A stretch of DNA of 64,000 nt from Persicaria tinctoria (Eukaryota > Streptophyta > Magnoliopsida > Caryophyllales > Polygonaceae), in contig JBANSL010000008.1 in the NCBI GenBank assembly GCA_037127255.1, positions 34,733,373 to 34,797,372 on the forward strand. Reading direction: 5' to 3'. Below the pieces are notes generated by a model, which saw only the letters and a program-made list of their open reading frames with translations, was not told where the DNA came from and ran no database searches. Below are positions 1 through 10,639 of this stretch, piece after piece (position 1 is the stretch's first letter; each line of letters starts with the position of its first letter). Position numbers and translations under genes: made by a program.

Positions 1-2045
1 CTTAAAATATCTATCTTTTCACTTAATCACCCATTAAACTTAAATTTACAGACAACCACCCATAAACTGAAATTGTTAGCAAATGACCACCCATCCAGGA
101 TATTTTGTTGCATATTCCGTCAATGGTCCCATAATTTTTAGAATAATATATGTATTTTTTATTTCTCTTTTATTTTCTCCCAATAGACAGCAACAATGGA
201 GGAAGGAAAGACATCGATGATAGAGAACCCCGAACGAGAAACCAGGATTCGACGCCGGTAGCAAGAAGAAGCAAGAATCCAAGCACAAATCAAGCGCCAA
301 AGATGAAGGAAAATCTCAGATCTGGCAAAATCACACCTTCAAAGCAAGAGATCGATTCAATTTGGGCATTGAAAGCATAAGTAGATTCTAGATATAGTCT
401 AATCCTAGAAATGGTACTGGAGTACTGGTGAGCCATTCCATACTTCAATTTCAATGGTTGTTCTCACCGGCTTGGACAAGGCTTCTGAAATGGAACTTTC
501 TTCGGATGGTGGTTTCGGCCATTGATGTGCAACTCTGGTAGTCTCCTCGACTATTGTAGATCTCCAATCTACTTGAAATTCAAAGAATGATCTTTAGTTT
601 AGATGTTACAGTAGTATCTTTCAATTTGATTATTTGAATGCTACGAAATATTATTTGCAAAAAAAATAAAATTCATGAATTAGGTTTTTGGTGTTGAAAA
701 CACTGGATAGTGGAAGGTTTCGCTTTCTAATTGGCAATGAGGATAAATTTAAGGGACAATTTGCAAAATAACCACGAAATATGGACAAATTGGTGAAATA
801 TCAACGTTTTGGGACAAATTTGTGAAATGTCCACAATATAAACCCTTCCTATGCGCTCATCTTACGCGTTTCTCCTACGCTCTCTCTCTCTCATCCATCT
901 CTGCGAGCGGCGCTCTTCCTACGCTCTCTCTCTCTCGTCCGATTCGTCTAATCCTTCCATAGAGGAATACCGAGCGAGTTAGCGAGGGAGGCCGATGTTG
1001 AGCGAGCGGAGCAAGCGAGGTCGAGGGAGCGGCCTTCATCACCTCAGATCTGGTTGTATTGTAGGTAAGGAAATCAATCGATCGAGGGAGCGCCTCCATC
1101 TTCCTTCTCTCCTTCTGGTTGTCGCCTCTTGCCTCTGGAAGATCCGAATCCCGTCGAATGATCGAAGAAGAGGAGGAGGAAGATCCAACTCCGTAGGAGG
1201 AATCGAAGAGGAGGAAGATCCGGCCGTCGAGCGAGGCGGAGCGAGCGAGCGAGCAGTGGCAAGGCGGAGGCAGATCTGTAGGCGGAGCTGAAGGCGGCCA
1301 GATCTGCACCGGTAGAATCGAAGAGGAAGAATCAAATAGGAGGAAGATCCGGCCGTCGAGCGAGCAGTGGCAAGGCGGAGGCAGATCCGTAGGCGGAGCT
1401 GAAGGCAGCCAGATCTAAATCGGGGGCCGAATTTTAAGGATCTGAACACCGATTGCGATCGGTGGTGCAGGCTCGTCTGTATCTGAATCCTCGGTGGTGC
1501 AGGCTCACAGTCTGGATCTGAACGCCGATTTCGGGGGAGATGAATGGCGTAGGGCTCGTCTGGATCTGGAAGAATTGGTGATGTTCTTCTGGAAGAATCC
1601 GAAAGCAAGAACGACATTGATTTGGAGGATGCGAGATCCGTCGACGTCGAAGCTTCGCCTCCAGATCCGACGACGAGCGAGGGCGAGGACGAGAGAGAGA
1701 GAGGGAGCCGCCGGAGAGATCGAGAGAGTCGAGAGATCGAGAACGCTCGATGGATCTGTTTGTTTTGATGTATAATTGGGGAATTGGTATATATAGTGGA
1801 CAATTCACCAATTTATCCAAAAAGGTGGACAATTCACTAATTTATCCAAAAAAGTGTCTGTTTGACAAATTTATTCTAAATTTAATTCCTATATAGGGGA
1901 CATTTGGTCATTTGATTTTTTTTTTTTTGACAATTCACTCTTTTGTTAACAGTTTCAATTAATGGGTGGTTTTGTGTAAACTTAAATTTAAGGAGCGGTT
2001 AAATGAAACGGTGGATATTTTATGGGTGGTTTTCTGTAATTTACC
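1..2045. mobile_element. Outer TIR element, left end cut by window
   Basis: The first 95 bases and bases about 1950-2045 are inverted copies of each other: the left reads TTAAATTTACAGACAACCAC and the complement of the right reads TTAAGTTTACACAAAACCAC, followed on both sides by matching CCCAT-AA-TGAAA-TGTTA-CAAA blocks. The right copy continues further out than the window start, so the element extends beyond base 1. Its interior (150-740) has no convincing gene; the two overlapping short reading frames at 76-380 have no recognisable domain. A second TIR element is nested at 752-1876. Long, AT-rich, imperfect TIRs suggest a Mutator-like non-autonomous element, but no TSD can be tested because the left end is missing. 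Confidence 0.6.
752..1876. mobile_element. Non-autonomous MULE (Pack-type) with TSD
   Basis: The left end (GGGACAATTTGCAAAATAAC, from 753) is an imperfect inverted copy of the right end (complement begins GAATAAATTTGTCAAACAGA). TAAATTTA flanks both sides at 744-751 and 1877-1884; including the base before it, 8 of 9 positions match, in keeping with the 9-bp duplications of Mutator elements. The interior (about 860-1750) is a GC-rich island with many GAGCGAGCGA and AGATCCGGCCG words and direct repeats, for example 1315-1420 repeats 1200-1300. It looks like acquired 5' gene or promoter sequence, but no protein is recognisable in it. The TIR type matches that of the 50241-61614 element, including a shared TATATATAGTGGACA block just inside the right end. 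Confidence 0.7.
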
Positions 2046-2178
2046 CAAAAAGTTATAAACATAAAATATCAATATTTTATATATATAATTTCATACTTAA
2101 TAACAAGAAAATCACTTTAAAAATTATTTAAAAAAACTGATATAAAAAAACCATCTGTAAATAATGGATTGGTTCGAG

Positions 2179-3060
2179 TTTTTTTTTTTTTGATAAAGTA
2201 AGAATTCAAAATCAAAGAACACTTGAAATTCAATAGGCCAACAAGTCAGAAATGGCACAACACAACTGACAGTACACACTCTATAACATAAACAAATCTA
2301 ATTAGATCTAAAACTAGCAATTTAAAACTTGAAAACGTAGATTAAAAACGAAGCTAAGTGCCACATAAAGTAGCACCGTACTGGTTCAAGTATATATTGT
2401 TGGTGCTATATAAAGTTGAACACTTCATTTTGTATGATCCGGTTTCGTGTATCCCAACTCTAATTTCGTAAAATTCTTCACGAAGTATTCAAATGTGATC
2501 GCAAATCTCAATCTCATAAATCTCCTGGTGTCCACGTATACAATACAACGTATAATTTTTTTTAAAGCAAGATAAGAATTCAGTTCTCTAGACAAGTCTT
2601 GAGAAACCGAGAGACCGAACAAGCCGGTAGATGGACTAACCATCATGTACAACCAAATCAAATAACAGAAGTAAATGACAGAAAGAAAGCAATACGAAAC
2701 AAATAACAGAAAGGAAGATGCAAAAATAAAATAAGCGTGCAAGCTATTCTGCACGGCAAGACAAAGCCAAAATGAAGAACGATTCAATCCGCCAACGGAC
2801 GACGCACTCAGAGAAATCTGGGGACAGTAGCGGACATCTCAGATTATGACCTCCGACGAGCCATCAAATGTCGATCGCAAATCCACTGCATCTTCGGATA
2901 CAGCAAACCAAACACTGTTCACATGAGAACTGCATTACAACAAGAACAACACAACACACCAACCCGCAAACCCAACTCCTAGCCAAACTATTATCCAATC
3001 AAACCCCAAAGCACAACTCAACCCCTCAAGGACGATAACAAGACCGTGAGTGACTACTAG
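2179..3060 (-). mobile_element. LINE 3' end fragment(s), antisense
   Basis: On the minus strand this reads as the tail of a plant L1-type retrotransposon: a TG-rich untranslated region (about 2600-3000) followed by TTATCTTGCTTTAAAAAAAA at about 2560-2580, and a second tail ending CTTACTTTATC plus a run of A at 2179-2200. The short minus frame 2425-2787 lies in this region and matches the style of such tails, with no reverse transcriptase visible. Two poly-A-like tails suggest either two 5'-truncated copies or one copy with an internal duplication. I recognise the style of the tail only, not a specific family. Confidence 0.42.
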
Positions 3061-3117
3061 GTAGTCAAAATAGAGGCGGATGAGATGACCAAAGGAGAGA
3101 AATTGAACAATAGTATA

Positions 3118-3240
3118 AGGGCGATTTGCAAAAGTAGACCAAAAAAAAATCTTTGCAAACCTAGACTAGTACATTGTTTTTGGCTAAGGGTAGAATATGG
3201 TCTAGTTTTGCAAAATTTTGGGGTAACCGGATGGGAAAGT
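3118..3240. mobile_element. MULE-like terminus, partner not found
   Basis: TTTGCAAAAGTAGACC, TTTGCAAACCTAGACT and TTTTGCAAAATTTTGG occur as spaced variants, the same style as the termini of the MULE at 19270-26350 (TTTTGCAAAAGTAACCC near 26275). I could not find an inverted partner within a few kb. The sequence downstream (3240-3700) has no gene; it contains short degenerate repeats of TACCAATAG type (3350-3420). Confidence 0.35.
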
Positions 3241-3700
3241 AGCAGGTGAAGGGGGGGACACTGTAGCTACACTGTCAGTAGATGTCAGTGACATGTGACA
3301 CCAAAAGGCATCATCCGTTCATTTCAGAAAATTGTACACTGCCCATCTTACCAATAGAATGAATTGGTCCTACCAATAGGCTAAACCTGACTTTCCTACC
3401 AATAGTGTACAACTGTCCTTTCATACCCGAAAAAGTGCAAGAAGTTTGTCCGATGACAGTGGCAGCGATGGGTAAATGATCTTGTACCTATCCTTTGTAG
3501 TTGTTCCTTTTTCTTATAACAGAACTACCCCTAGATGACGGTTTCACGAGACCAGTTACAGAGAGTTCGTAATTTATACTCTCTCTTTTTGATCAATTGC
3601 AGAACTTGCAAATTAAGATTACAAATTCAAGCGCTATTTTTACTTCCTGCAAACTTATCACTTCTTGATGCCTAGACGATCATAAGGACCCATTGAAAAT

Positions 3701-3770
3701 AGTCTATTAGCTCAATTGGTAGAACGTTGTGTTTACACAAAAATATGTGAGATCGACTCTCACATAGGCT
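3701..3770 (+). pseudogene. tRNA-like cloverleaf at element left end
   Basis: The acceptor halves AGTCTAT and ATAGGCT pair, apart from a G-T pair. The D arm GCTC-AATTGGTA-GAAC is close to consensus. The T arm reads GTGAGATCGACTCTCAC, a 5-bp stem with a seven-base loop. The anticodon region (GTTGTGTTTACACAA) is a hairpin with a short loop, so a normal seven-base anticodon loop is missing. It is a tRNA-derived structure, probably not a working tRNA gene. Confidence 0.6.
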
Positions 3771-5051
3771 AATCCGGAGTATGTGTTCATGAATCTCTCT
3801 GAACTTATACAATTATGAACCTGGCTGAAAATATATATACTAATGGTGGGACAAATTTATGAACATTTTAGGACAAATTCATAAATCTCTCTGAACTTAT
3901 ACAATTATGAACATGACAGGAAATATATACACTGGTGGTAAGACAAATCTGTGAACATGGTAAGACAAATTCATAAATCTCTCCAGACTTGTATAATTAT
4001 GAACCTGGTAAGAAATATATACATTAGTGGTAGGATAAATTTGTGAATCTGGTAGGGACAATTCCCCCTTTTCTTTTCCACTGTCTCACTTTCCCTCTTT
4101 TCTTTTCGAAGTTTAGGTTTTACTCAATTTTCTTTCTCCAAATGATGATCATGAACTTGTCAGCGATGACTGGGTACTTCTGAGTGTCAATCTTCACTAC
4201 TTGGATCTTGTCTTTCAGTGCAGCACTAATTTTATCCAGGATAGGGACCATAGGTTGAGATTCATCATCACAAATGATATATCCATGTATAGCTTTTGCA
4301 TCTGTGGTTCATATAACTTCAGTTTCTGCCTGTGGAGCATGCCTTCTCCTTTTGCTTTTCTGAGATTCATCATCATTCATTTTTTTTGTAAAGTCAATTA
4401 TGCATTTACATTTTTCCAATAGTATAAATATATCGTACCATCAGTGTGCATCTATCATACCATTAGTGTCAAGTTATACAAGAATGACTGGATTTCCATT
4501 ATGATCCTACCAATATCGTTATTGTCTCCTACCATTAGTTTTCATCTATCCTACTATTAGTTTTCAAGTTTCCTGGTACTTCATGACTTAATTCTACACG
4601 TAGAAATTTCGGTAATTACATTATTATCATACTAATATCGTATATTTCCTACCAATTTCACAAATATGTCCTACTATGTTCATCCTTTTGAACCTAATGT
4701 ACTAGTTCATCCATTTAATTCCAAACTATTTCCCCTTTAATAGCCACAGAGATGACGAGAACAAAAAAAAAAAAAATTGTCTTACCAGGTTCACATCTTT
4801 GTTCTACCACTAGTGTATATATTTCCTATCATGTTCATAATTTTATAAGCCTATGAATTTGTCCTAACAGATTCACAAATTTGTCCTACCACTAGTGTAT
4901 TTATTTCCTACTAGTTCATAGTTTTATAAGTTCAGAGATATTTATAAATTTGTCTTACCAGATTCACATATTTGTCCTGCCACTAGTGTATATATTTTCT
5001 ACCATGGTCAATCGTATAAGTCCAGAGAGATATGAACACATACTGCGCATT

Positions 5052-5086
5052 AGCCTATGCGAGAGTCGAACTCACATCTTTGTATG
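5052..5086 (-). pseudogene. tRNA-like 3' half, split by hAT
   Basis: On the minus strand this is the T arm and 3' acceptor (GTGAGTTCGACTCTCGC then ATAGGCT) of the same cloverleaf as at 3701-3770. The remainder continues after the hAT insertion at 5743-5752 as GCGTATG and then breaks off, so the D arm and 5' acceptor are missing. Confidence 0.6.
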
Positions 5087-5734
5087 CAGGGCCGGACCTG
5101 AGTTTTCGATGGCTTGAGGCGAAATTTGAAATTGGACCCCCACTATTATATAGTATGTAACCATTTAAATGAAAGTTAAAATTAAAAAAAAAAATCAACT
5201 AGGCCTCATCTAACCAATTGAGAGTTTGTCAAATAAAAAAAAAATCAAACGCAAAAAAAAAACACATGAATTTAAATTAAAAATATCAACAAAAGTTAAA
5301 ATTATTGGGGAAAAGTTAAATAAAAAATCAAACGCAAATTACCGGGGTGAATTTTTTTAAAAAAACACAGGAATTTAAATTTTAAAAAATCAACAAAAGT
5401 TAAAATTACTGGGGGCAAAGTTAAATAAAAAATTAAACGCAAATTACTGGGACGAAATTCTTTTTAAAAAACAATCAAACGCAGAAAAATAAAACAAATG
5501 AAGGGGGAAAGTTGAAAAAAAAAACGCAGAAAAATAAAACAAAGAAAGTTTCGATCCTGGACTTCGTGGTCAAATAAAAAACTTACCTACTCCCTTAACC
5601 AACTAGGCTACTATACTATCATGTAATATTAGGGGTAATCTAATACTAATATAACAAAAACTAATTTTATGGGCTCTTATACAAATTGAGCTTGAGGCGA
5701 CGGCCTGTTGGGCCTCGCCTCAGGTCCGGCCCTG
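5087..5734. mobile_element. Non-autonomous hAT element, 8-bp TSD
   Basis: The ends are perfect 16-bp inverted repeats, CAGGGCCGGACCTGAG, and both flanks carry TTTGTATG (5079-5086 and 5735-5742). An 8-bp target duplication with CAGGG termini is diagnostic of the hAT superfamily. The 648-bp interior has no transposase. It is A-rich, with repeated AAATTA-TGGGG-AAAGTTAAA segments (about 5280-5520), and has no long reading frame. A related left end lies at 34312. Confidence 0.85.
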
Positions 5735-5752
5735 TTTGTATGCATACGCAAA

Positions 5753-6375
5753 CGGACACAAAATAATACATCACCACTAACTTTCATCCCCACAAAAGTC
5801 CTCTACTCACGTTTCCACCCACTACATCTCACACTCAAAAAGATTTGACCACAAATTGCAACCCAAACCAAGTCAAAGCCTACACTAGTGACACTTAGCT
5901 AAAACAAAAGAAAGGAAACACATTCTGCAACGGAAGGTGATATGGATACACTGGGTGTATGCTTCAAATTCTACACTTCTAAAAAAAAATTGCCATGTGG
6001 ATTTAAAGGGATTTTTTTTAAAAGCTAAAATTATCTAATTGAAAAAATTAATTAAATCTCAATTGCTTTTGCAAATTTGTAACTGTTTTGTAACCGTTTT
6101 TTTTTTAATTTTTAATTTTAACAATGATTAAAATCCACATAATTTATTATTTTTGATAAACATATTTGTAAAATACATTTAATTTAGTTTCATATAATAT
6201 CCAACAATAACATGTAATTACGTACTTTCATTTAACCTTTTAAATTGTTAAAAGTTTAAAAATATGAATAAATTTGTTGTAACTAAGGATTCACATTTTA
6301 AATTAGTACATACATAAAATTGAATAATTTGGTTTTGATTAATTTCATATTTACTGTATTATATATATATATATA
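5753..6375. other. AT-rich intergenic sequence, no gene
   Basis: No coding or RNA gene is visible. The sequence is AT-rich, with TATATA tracts near 6358-6375. A block at 5945-5985 containing CACTGGGTGTATG and TTCTACAC resembles the complement of 19190-19235, possibly a degenerate pair of element ends, but this is weak. Confidence 0.5.
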
Positions 6376-7115
6376 AACTAGTGTAGATCACGTCCCGTGT
6401 ACGGAGAATGCGTTAATCTAAATATAAATTATTTTTTCCTCCACAAAATAATATAAATATAAATATAAATATAAATAGTTTGACTATTATATATAATCTA
6501 AATATCTTTTAATAAGATTCTCAAAATATAAATAAAATTCACATTTATAAGGGATTACGTAAAAAAAATTTCTTCTAATCTATGGTTAATTAAATCTCAC
6601 GTGATTTAATTAGATAGCTGATTTTTAAAAATATTTTAATATTCTTTTTTTATTAAATATGTAGTATATATTTATTACATTTGTTTACTAAAATATCTAT
6701 GTATGGATGGATTGTGACTACATATATGGCTATATAATATTTTAATTATTTATTTTGGCCTCAAAAAATAATATAGATAGATAGATATAAAATAACAATT
6801 ATTAAATGATTGATTTTTTTTTATAAATAATTCTATCCACCAAAAAATAATCAAAATATAAATATTATTATTACTACTACTACGCTTAATTATATTGATA
6901 TAGTTTTTTCCTTATATAATATTTAATCTTTTATAAGATATTCCATCTATCCAATTATATGTGTTAATGGTAAAATAAAATAATTATTTTTATTAGATTT
7001 CCTTTTTGACGGGAGAAAGCTTTGCGAGATGCACTCACGCGCCGCCACGTATGCAGATGCACTCACGCGTCGCCACGTAGGCACCAATGCATCGGTTTTA
7101 GTATATGTATATAGA
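6376..7115 (-). mobile_element. Short non-autonomous Helitron (minus)
   Basis: Read on the minus strand it begins TCTATATACATATACTAAAA at 7115, the usual 5' signature of plant Helitrons. It ends in CTAG (6379-6376) followed by T, with a GC-rich segment CCGTACACGGG about 15 bases before the end. The interior is AT-rich except for a GC segment at 7010-7080 that repeats CACTCACGCGTCGCCACGTA. No Rep/helicase is present. The AGGG-type unit starts two bases beyond its 5' end. Confidence 0.6.
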
Positions 7116-7199
7116 TAGGGTTTCCTTCAAATGAAAAAACTCCTTAACGTGTAAAAAGTGCTTATCGTGTAAAATTCCCTTAATTAGGCCGCGGCCCAT

Positions 7200-7328
7200 A
7201 TCTCTCGTCTTCCTCGTCCATCCGCCAGCAAGAGGGCTCGGAGAAGAGCGTAAAGGCACATCTCTCCGCTCTCTCATGTTCGCTTTCTTCTGGTCGCTCC
7301 TCCGCCGCCTCGCTCTCTCCATTACAGG
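7200..7328 (+). pseudogene. Captured GC-rich leader exon
   Basis: GC-rich sequence just inside the left TIR ends in a consensus donor, TTACAG followed by GTACGC at about 7327. It resembles the 5' untranslated exon of a host gene, as seen in Pack-type elements. No protein can be assigned; the short minus-strand frames here (7098-7452) are probably chance. Confidence 0.35.
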
Positions 7329-7511
7329 TACGCTCAGAACTTCTTTCCTTCTCGTCTCTTCTCTCCTCTTTCTTTGCTTCATCTATGGCTCGTTGGAATC
7401 TACATACAATTCCGATTTGTAAATCTAGGGCTAGGGGTGTGCGATCCTTCAATTTTGAAACATGTCTCGTGTCTTTCGTTCTTGTTCGATGGTAGGGAGC
7501 TCAATTTAATA

Positions 7512-7745
7512 CTACCTCCGATAGGAAATATTTGATGTTTTGACTTTCTGCACGTATTTTAAGAAGTTAAAAACTATATAAAATATTAATTTTTTAATTA
7601 ATTTTTTTTCATAGTTTAATATTTATTACTAATATATATTAAACTATGAAAAAATTAATCAAAATAAATAAGATTTTATATAGTTTTTAGCTCTTAAAAC
7701 CACGTGCACAAAAGTCAAACATCAAATATTTCCGACCGGAGGGAG
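7512..7745. mobile_element. Stowaway MITE, 234 bp
   Basis: The ends are CTACCTCCG and CGGAGGGAG, flanked by TA on both sides (7510-7511, 7746-7747). The whole element folds into one long hairpin, with ATCAAATATTTCC and the CACGTGCA region pairing across the centre. TA duplications and CTCCCTCCG termini define Stowaway (Tc1/mariner) MITEs. Confidence 0.85.
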
Positions 7746-8663
7746 TATCAATTTTGATACCTATCTCGTGTCTGATTTGCTCAGCCCTCAGTGTTTCTCT
7801 TTACCCATGTCATTTGAGCCTGCCTATTTCCATTCCGTGTCTTTGCTCATTTGGGCATTTGGCATTTCTAAGGTGATTATTGTGTGAGGAAGTGCAGGAT
7901 GAAATGGCAATGCCATTTTTTCATTTCTTTGTTGTTGAATTGTAGGGCGTGGAAAGGCAGTGACATTTTTTGGTATGAACTAGCAAAGGAAATTCAGTGC
8001 AGTGTTGAGTTGAACCTTTTTCTGAGTTGAAACTTGATGATAATTGTTCTCATCCCTTGTGTTTTCTATGGATCAATTGTCGTCTCACACCCAAATAGGT
8101 TTTGAACAATTTATATATTTGTTTCTTCCCTAAATTTGATTTATAGAAACCATTGCGAGTTGATTTAGATACTTGAATCATTTTCTAGGCTGATAATTAA
8201 GCAATCATTTTCTTGTCAAGATATTATTATTATTTTTCATTGCATTGTTGATCTTACTTAGTACATTAGTAGTTTTCGGCAGATTTGTTCTTAGCTACTA
8301 ATATTTTTTTTACTAATCGATTACCATTATCATATCAGCTTTTTTCATTAGCTTGTAGAAAACATGTAGCCACCAGGGACAGTGCATTTATGTTCTATAG
8401 GTTCATTAGGTTTAGAACTTGACTGGTCAGCTCACAATCTTAAAGAATGTAAAAGCCTGAACTCAACTTGTTTCAAAGGTATTGAAAATTTTGCAAAGTG
8501 AGCTTATGAGAACTGTTTTTTTTTGGTGTTGTTGTGTCTGTGTGTGCATCTGGTACTTGTAGCCCACTAGCACATCCTTATAGCAGCTTTCTATTTACAT
8601 TTGATTTGGTAACGTCCAATTTAATGCTCATTTACCTTGTAGATTCCATTTTCTATCTCACTG

Positions 8664-8756
8664 TTGGTAGCTGGTGGAATTGGTGTATCCATTCCAAGGC
8701 AAAAACTATTTACAAGTCTTGTTCTCATTCTCTTGGTGCCAGTGATCATTGGCAAG
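8664..8756 (+). pseudogene. Captured exon, BASS4-like transporter
   Basis: One frame encodes GVSIPRQKLFTSL followed by a hydrophobic LILLVPVIIGK and then a GTAACT donor at 8757. The pattern of GVSIP, a basic residue, LF-SLV-LL and P-IIGK resembles plant sodium/metabolite cotransporter BASS4 of the chloroplast envelope, an SBF-type membrane protein. The intron that follows contains a Stowaway MITE, and no neighbouring BASS exon is recognised, so this is an isolated fragment carried by unit 1. The family assignment is from memory of the motif and is not certain. Confidence 0.4.
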
Positions 8757-8782
8757 GTAACTCTTCCATTCCTTATTTGATA

Positions 8783-9017
8783 CTCCCTCCGATTTTTAAT
8801 ATAAGGCATTGGGATTTTGTGCACGTAGTTTAAGGAGCTCAAAACTATATAAAATATTAATGTTTTTTATTAATTTTTTTTACATTATAATACTTATTAC
8901 TAATAAATATTATAATGTAAAAAAATGTAATAAAAAACATTAATATTTTATATAGTTTTATGCTCTTTAAACTACGTGCACAAAATCTCAATGCCTTATA
9001 TTTCCAATCGGAGGGAG
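8783..9017. mobile_element. Stowaway MITE, 235 bp
   Basis: CTCCCTCCG and CGGAGGGAG ends flanked by TA at 8781-8782 and 9018-9019. Nearly the full length is a perfect palindrome: ACTATATAAAATATTAATG pairs with its complement across the centre at about 8900. It lies in the intron after the BASS4-like exon, and the short frames at 8534-8842 overlap it by chance. Confidence 0.9.
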
Positions 9018-9104
9018 TAGTATCCAGCACTGCTTTCTTATAGAAGAAATTGCAAGTAGCTTAAATGCTAATTATCCATCACTATTCTTGAAGCCTGCGC
9101 AAAG

Positions 9105-9569
9105 GTGACAGATTTGAATAGAGGGAAACGAAGTTTTATACAGCATGGAATTGGTCTTGAGGGTAAGTTTGAATGGTGCCCGAAGGAACAGAAAGGACTC
9201 AAAGGAGGGGTTTATACAACTGCAGAAAAAGGTAAGGCGAAGGTTACCAAACCTGATCAGCTTTCTTTGTCTGTCCATGTTGTAGGGGTTATGTCGAGTG
9301 CTAGAACATGCTTAGACAATGATAAGAGTGTGATGGAAAGGCTGGAAAAAATCAGTGAGAAAGATGTGACAGAAAAGAAGAATGAGAAGAAGGGTCCGAG
9401 CACAAGTGAAGTGGGAGCTGTTCAGGTAAATGAAACACAGAAAAATACAACTGAAAATCAGGAGCAAAAGCAACAGAAAGAGCCAGAGAGAAAACAGGTT
9501 GTTCATTCTTTCAAATGTAAACATATACAAGGTGATATAGGCAAGAGAAGTTCATTTTTTGCTAAGTGA
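9105..9569 (+). pseudogene. Unrecognised exon-like reading frame
   Basis: An open frame of about 154 codons ends with TGA at 9567-9569. It has no in-frame ATG until 9291, so it is probably an internal or last exon (an AG precedes it near 9090-9100) rather than a full gene. The product is hydrophilic; its second half is very rich in Lys, Glu and Gln (EKKNEKK, QEQKQQKEPERKQ), a disordered or coiled tail. No domain is recognised. Its place inside the AGGG unit suggests captured host sequence. Confidence 0.35.
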
Positions 9570-10266
9570 TTTAGAGGGATAAAGGGGACAGCATAGGAGA
9601 AAAAAGGTGTAGGAATTTTATGCCATATTATATATATATTTATACCTCTATTCAGGTTGTTCATCTTGTACAATATGGGATACACTTTTGTGTAATTTTT
9701 GTTGTTGCTATTCCTTTTTCTGTCATTTTTTGCAGTGCTATTCCTTTTTTGCTTGTCACTCTTCAATTCAAGTGCATCTTTCTCCTCTGATTATGTTGAT
9801 TTTTTTTACAGATCTTGTATTGTGATTTCTTCTCTTGTTGATGGTGTTTTGGCATTATGAGGGTAGGCTAATAATTATACGTTCCTCTAATTGCACTACA
9901 TATGCTTTAAATTTCAAAGCAGGGTTTGAATTCTTAATACAAATACGGATTGGTGTTTTGATGGGGCTTGTAATTAAACTGATATGATTACAAAGATTCA
10001 GCCTTGTGTGGTAGTAAGATTGCATCAATAGTTACTGGCTTCTATTTAACTCCGGGTATCTATTTCATTAGGACTTGGTGATATTTAAGTGCAATATTAG
10101 ATAACAAATATGCTAACTTAAGAGATAATAGTGCATACTTAAGAGATAGCAAAACGGATGCACTTTTGATGCTGAATTTGATTCATTTCAGGATAATAAA
10201 TTGCAAATAGTCTTTGTTTATCTTTTCCACATTGTCCTACTTAAGCCTTTTGAAGTTTTGTACTAA

Positions 10267-10337
10267 AGCCTATTAGCTCAAAATGGGAGAGCAATGTGTC
10301 TACGCACAAAGATGCGGGTTCAAACCTCGTATAGGCT
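10267..10337 (+). pseudogene. tRNA-like cloverleaf, left terminus
   Basis: The acceptor AGCCTAT pairs with ATAGGCT over 7 bp. The D arm is GCTC-AAAATGGGA-GAGC. The T arm is GCGGGTTCAAACCTCGT with one mismatch. The anticodon arm TGTG-TCTACG-CACA has a six-base loop instead of seven, arguing against a functional tRNA. Confidence 0.65.
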
Positions 10338-10417
10338 ATCTATGTGGTATCTCTTATTATGTTTCTCTTCGTGAATAGTATAAGGTGCAAAAATAAAATT
10401 ATAATGTGCATTTGAGT

Positions 10418-10570
10418 AGCTGTGAAGTGCATTTGTGCATCTGTGAAGTGCATTTGTGCAGCTATGAAGTGCATTTGTGCAGCTGTGAAGTGCATTTGTG
10501 CAACTGTGAAGTGAATTTGTGCAACTGTGAAGTGCATTTGTGAAACTGTGAAGTGCTTTTGTGCAACTGT
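10418..10570 (+). repeat. 21-bp minisatellite, type A
   Basis: About seven head-to-tail copies of AACTGTGAAGTGCATTTGTGC (21 bp) with few substitutions. The same unit recurs at 14905-15010 and 16035-16120 in other elements. Every unit contains TTTGTGCA, also present around the cloverleaf anticodon arm. Confidence 0.85.
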
Positions 10571-10639
10571 AATGTGTAAATATAAGAACATAAAGTGTAA
10601 AAATAAAATTGTAATGTGCACATTTAGAATACAAGTGTA

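Larger units (their letters stand above)
3701..5752. mobile_element. Inverted-repeat element with tRNA-like ends
   Basis: The left end is a tRNA-like cloverleaf (3701-3770). It is followed by AGTATGTGTTCAT and by tandem copies of a ~95-bp unit containing ATAAATCTCTCTGAACTTAT, CCTGGTA-GAAATATATAC and ACTAGTGGTAGGACAAAT (3780-4060). The right side (4770-5086) holds the same blocks inverted and ends in an inverted cloverleaf (5052-5086 and beyond), which is interrupted by a hAT element. The two arms are therefore inverted repeats of roughly 300 bp or more. The centre (4060-4770) has no gene; it contains degenerate TACCA-TAGT words. The right end lacks the first ~30 bases of the cloverleaf, so it is truncated near 5752. 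I know no described superfamily with this architecture. Confidence 0.6.
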
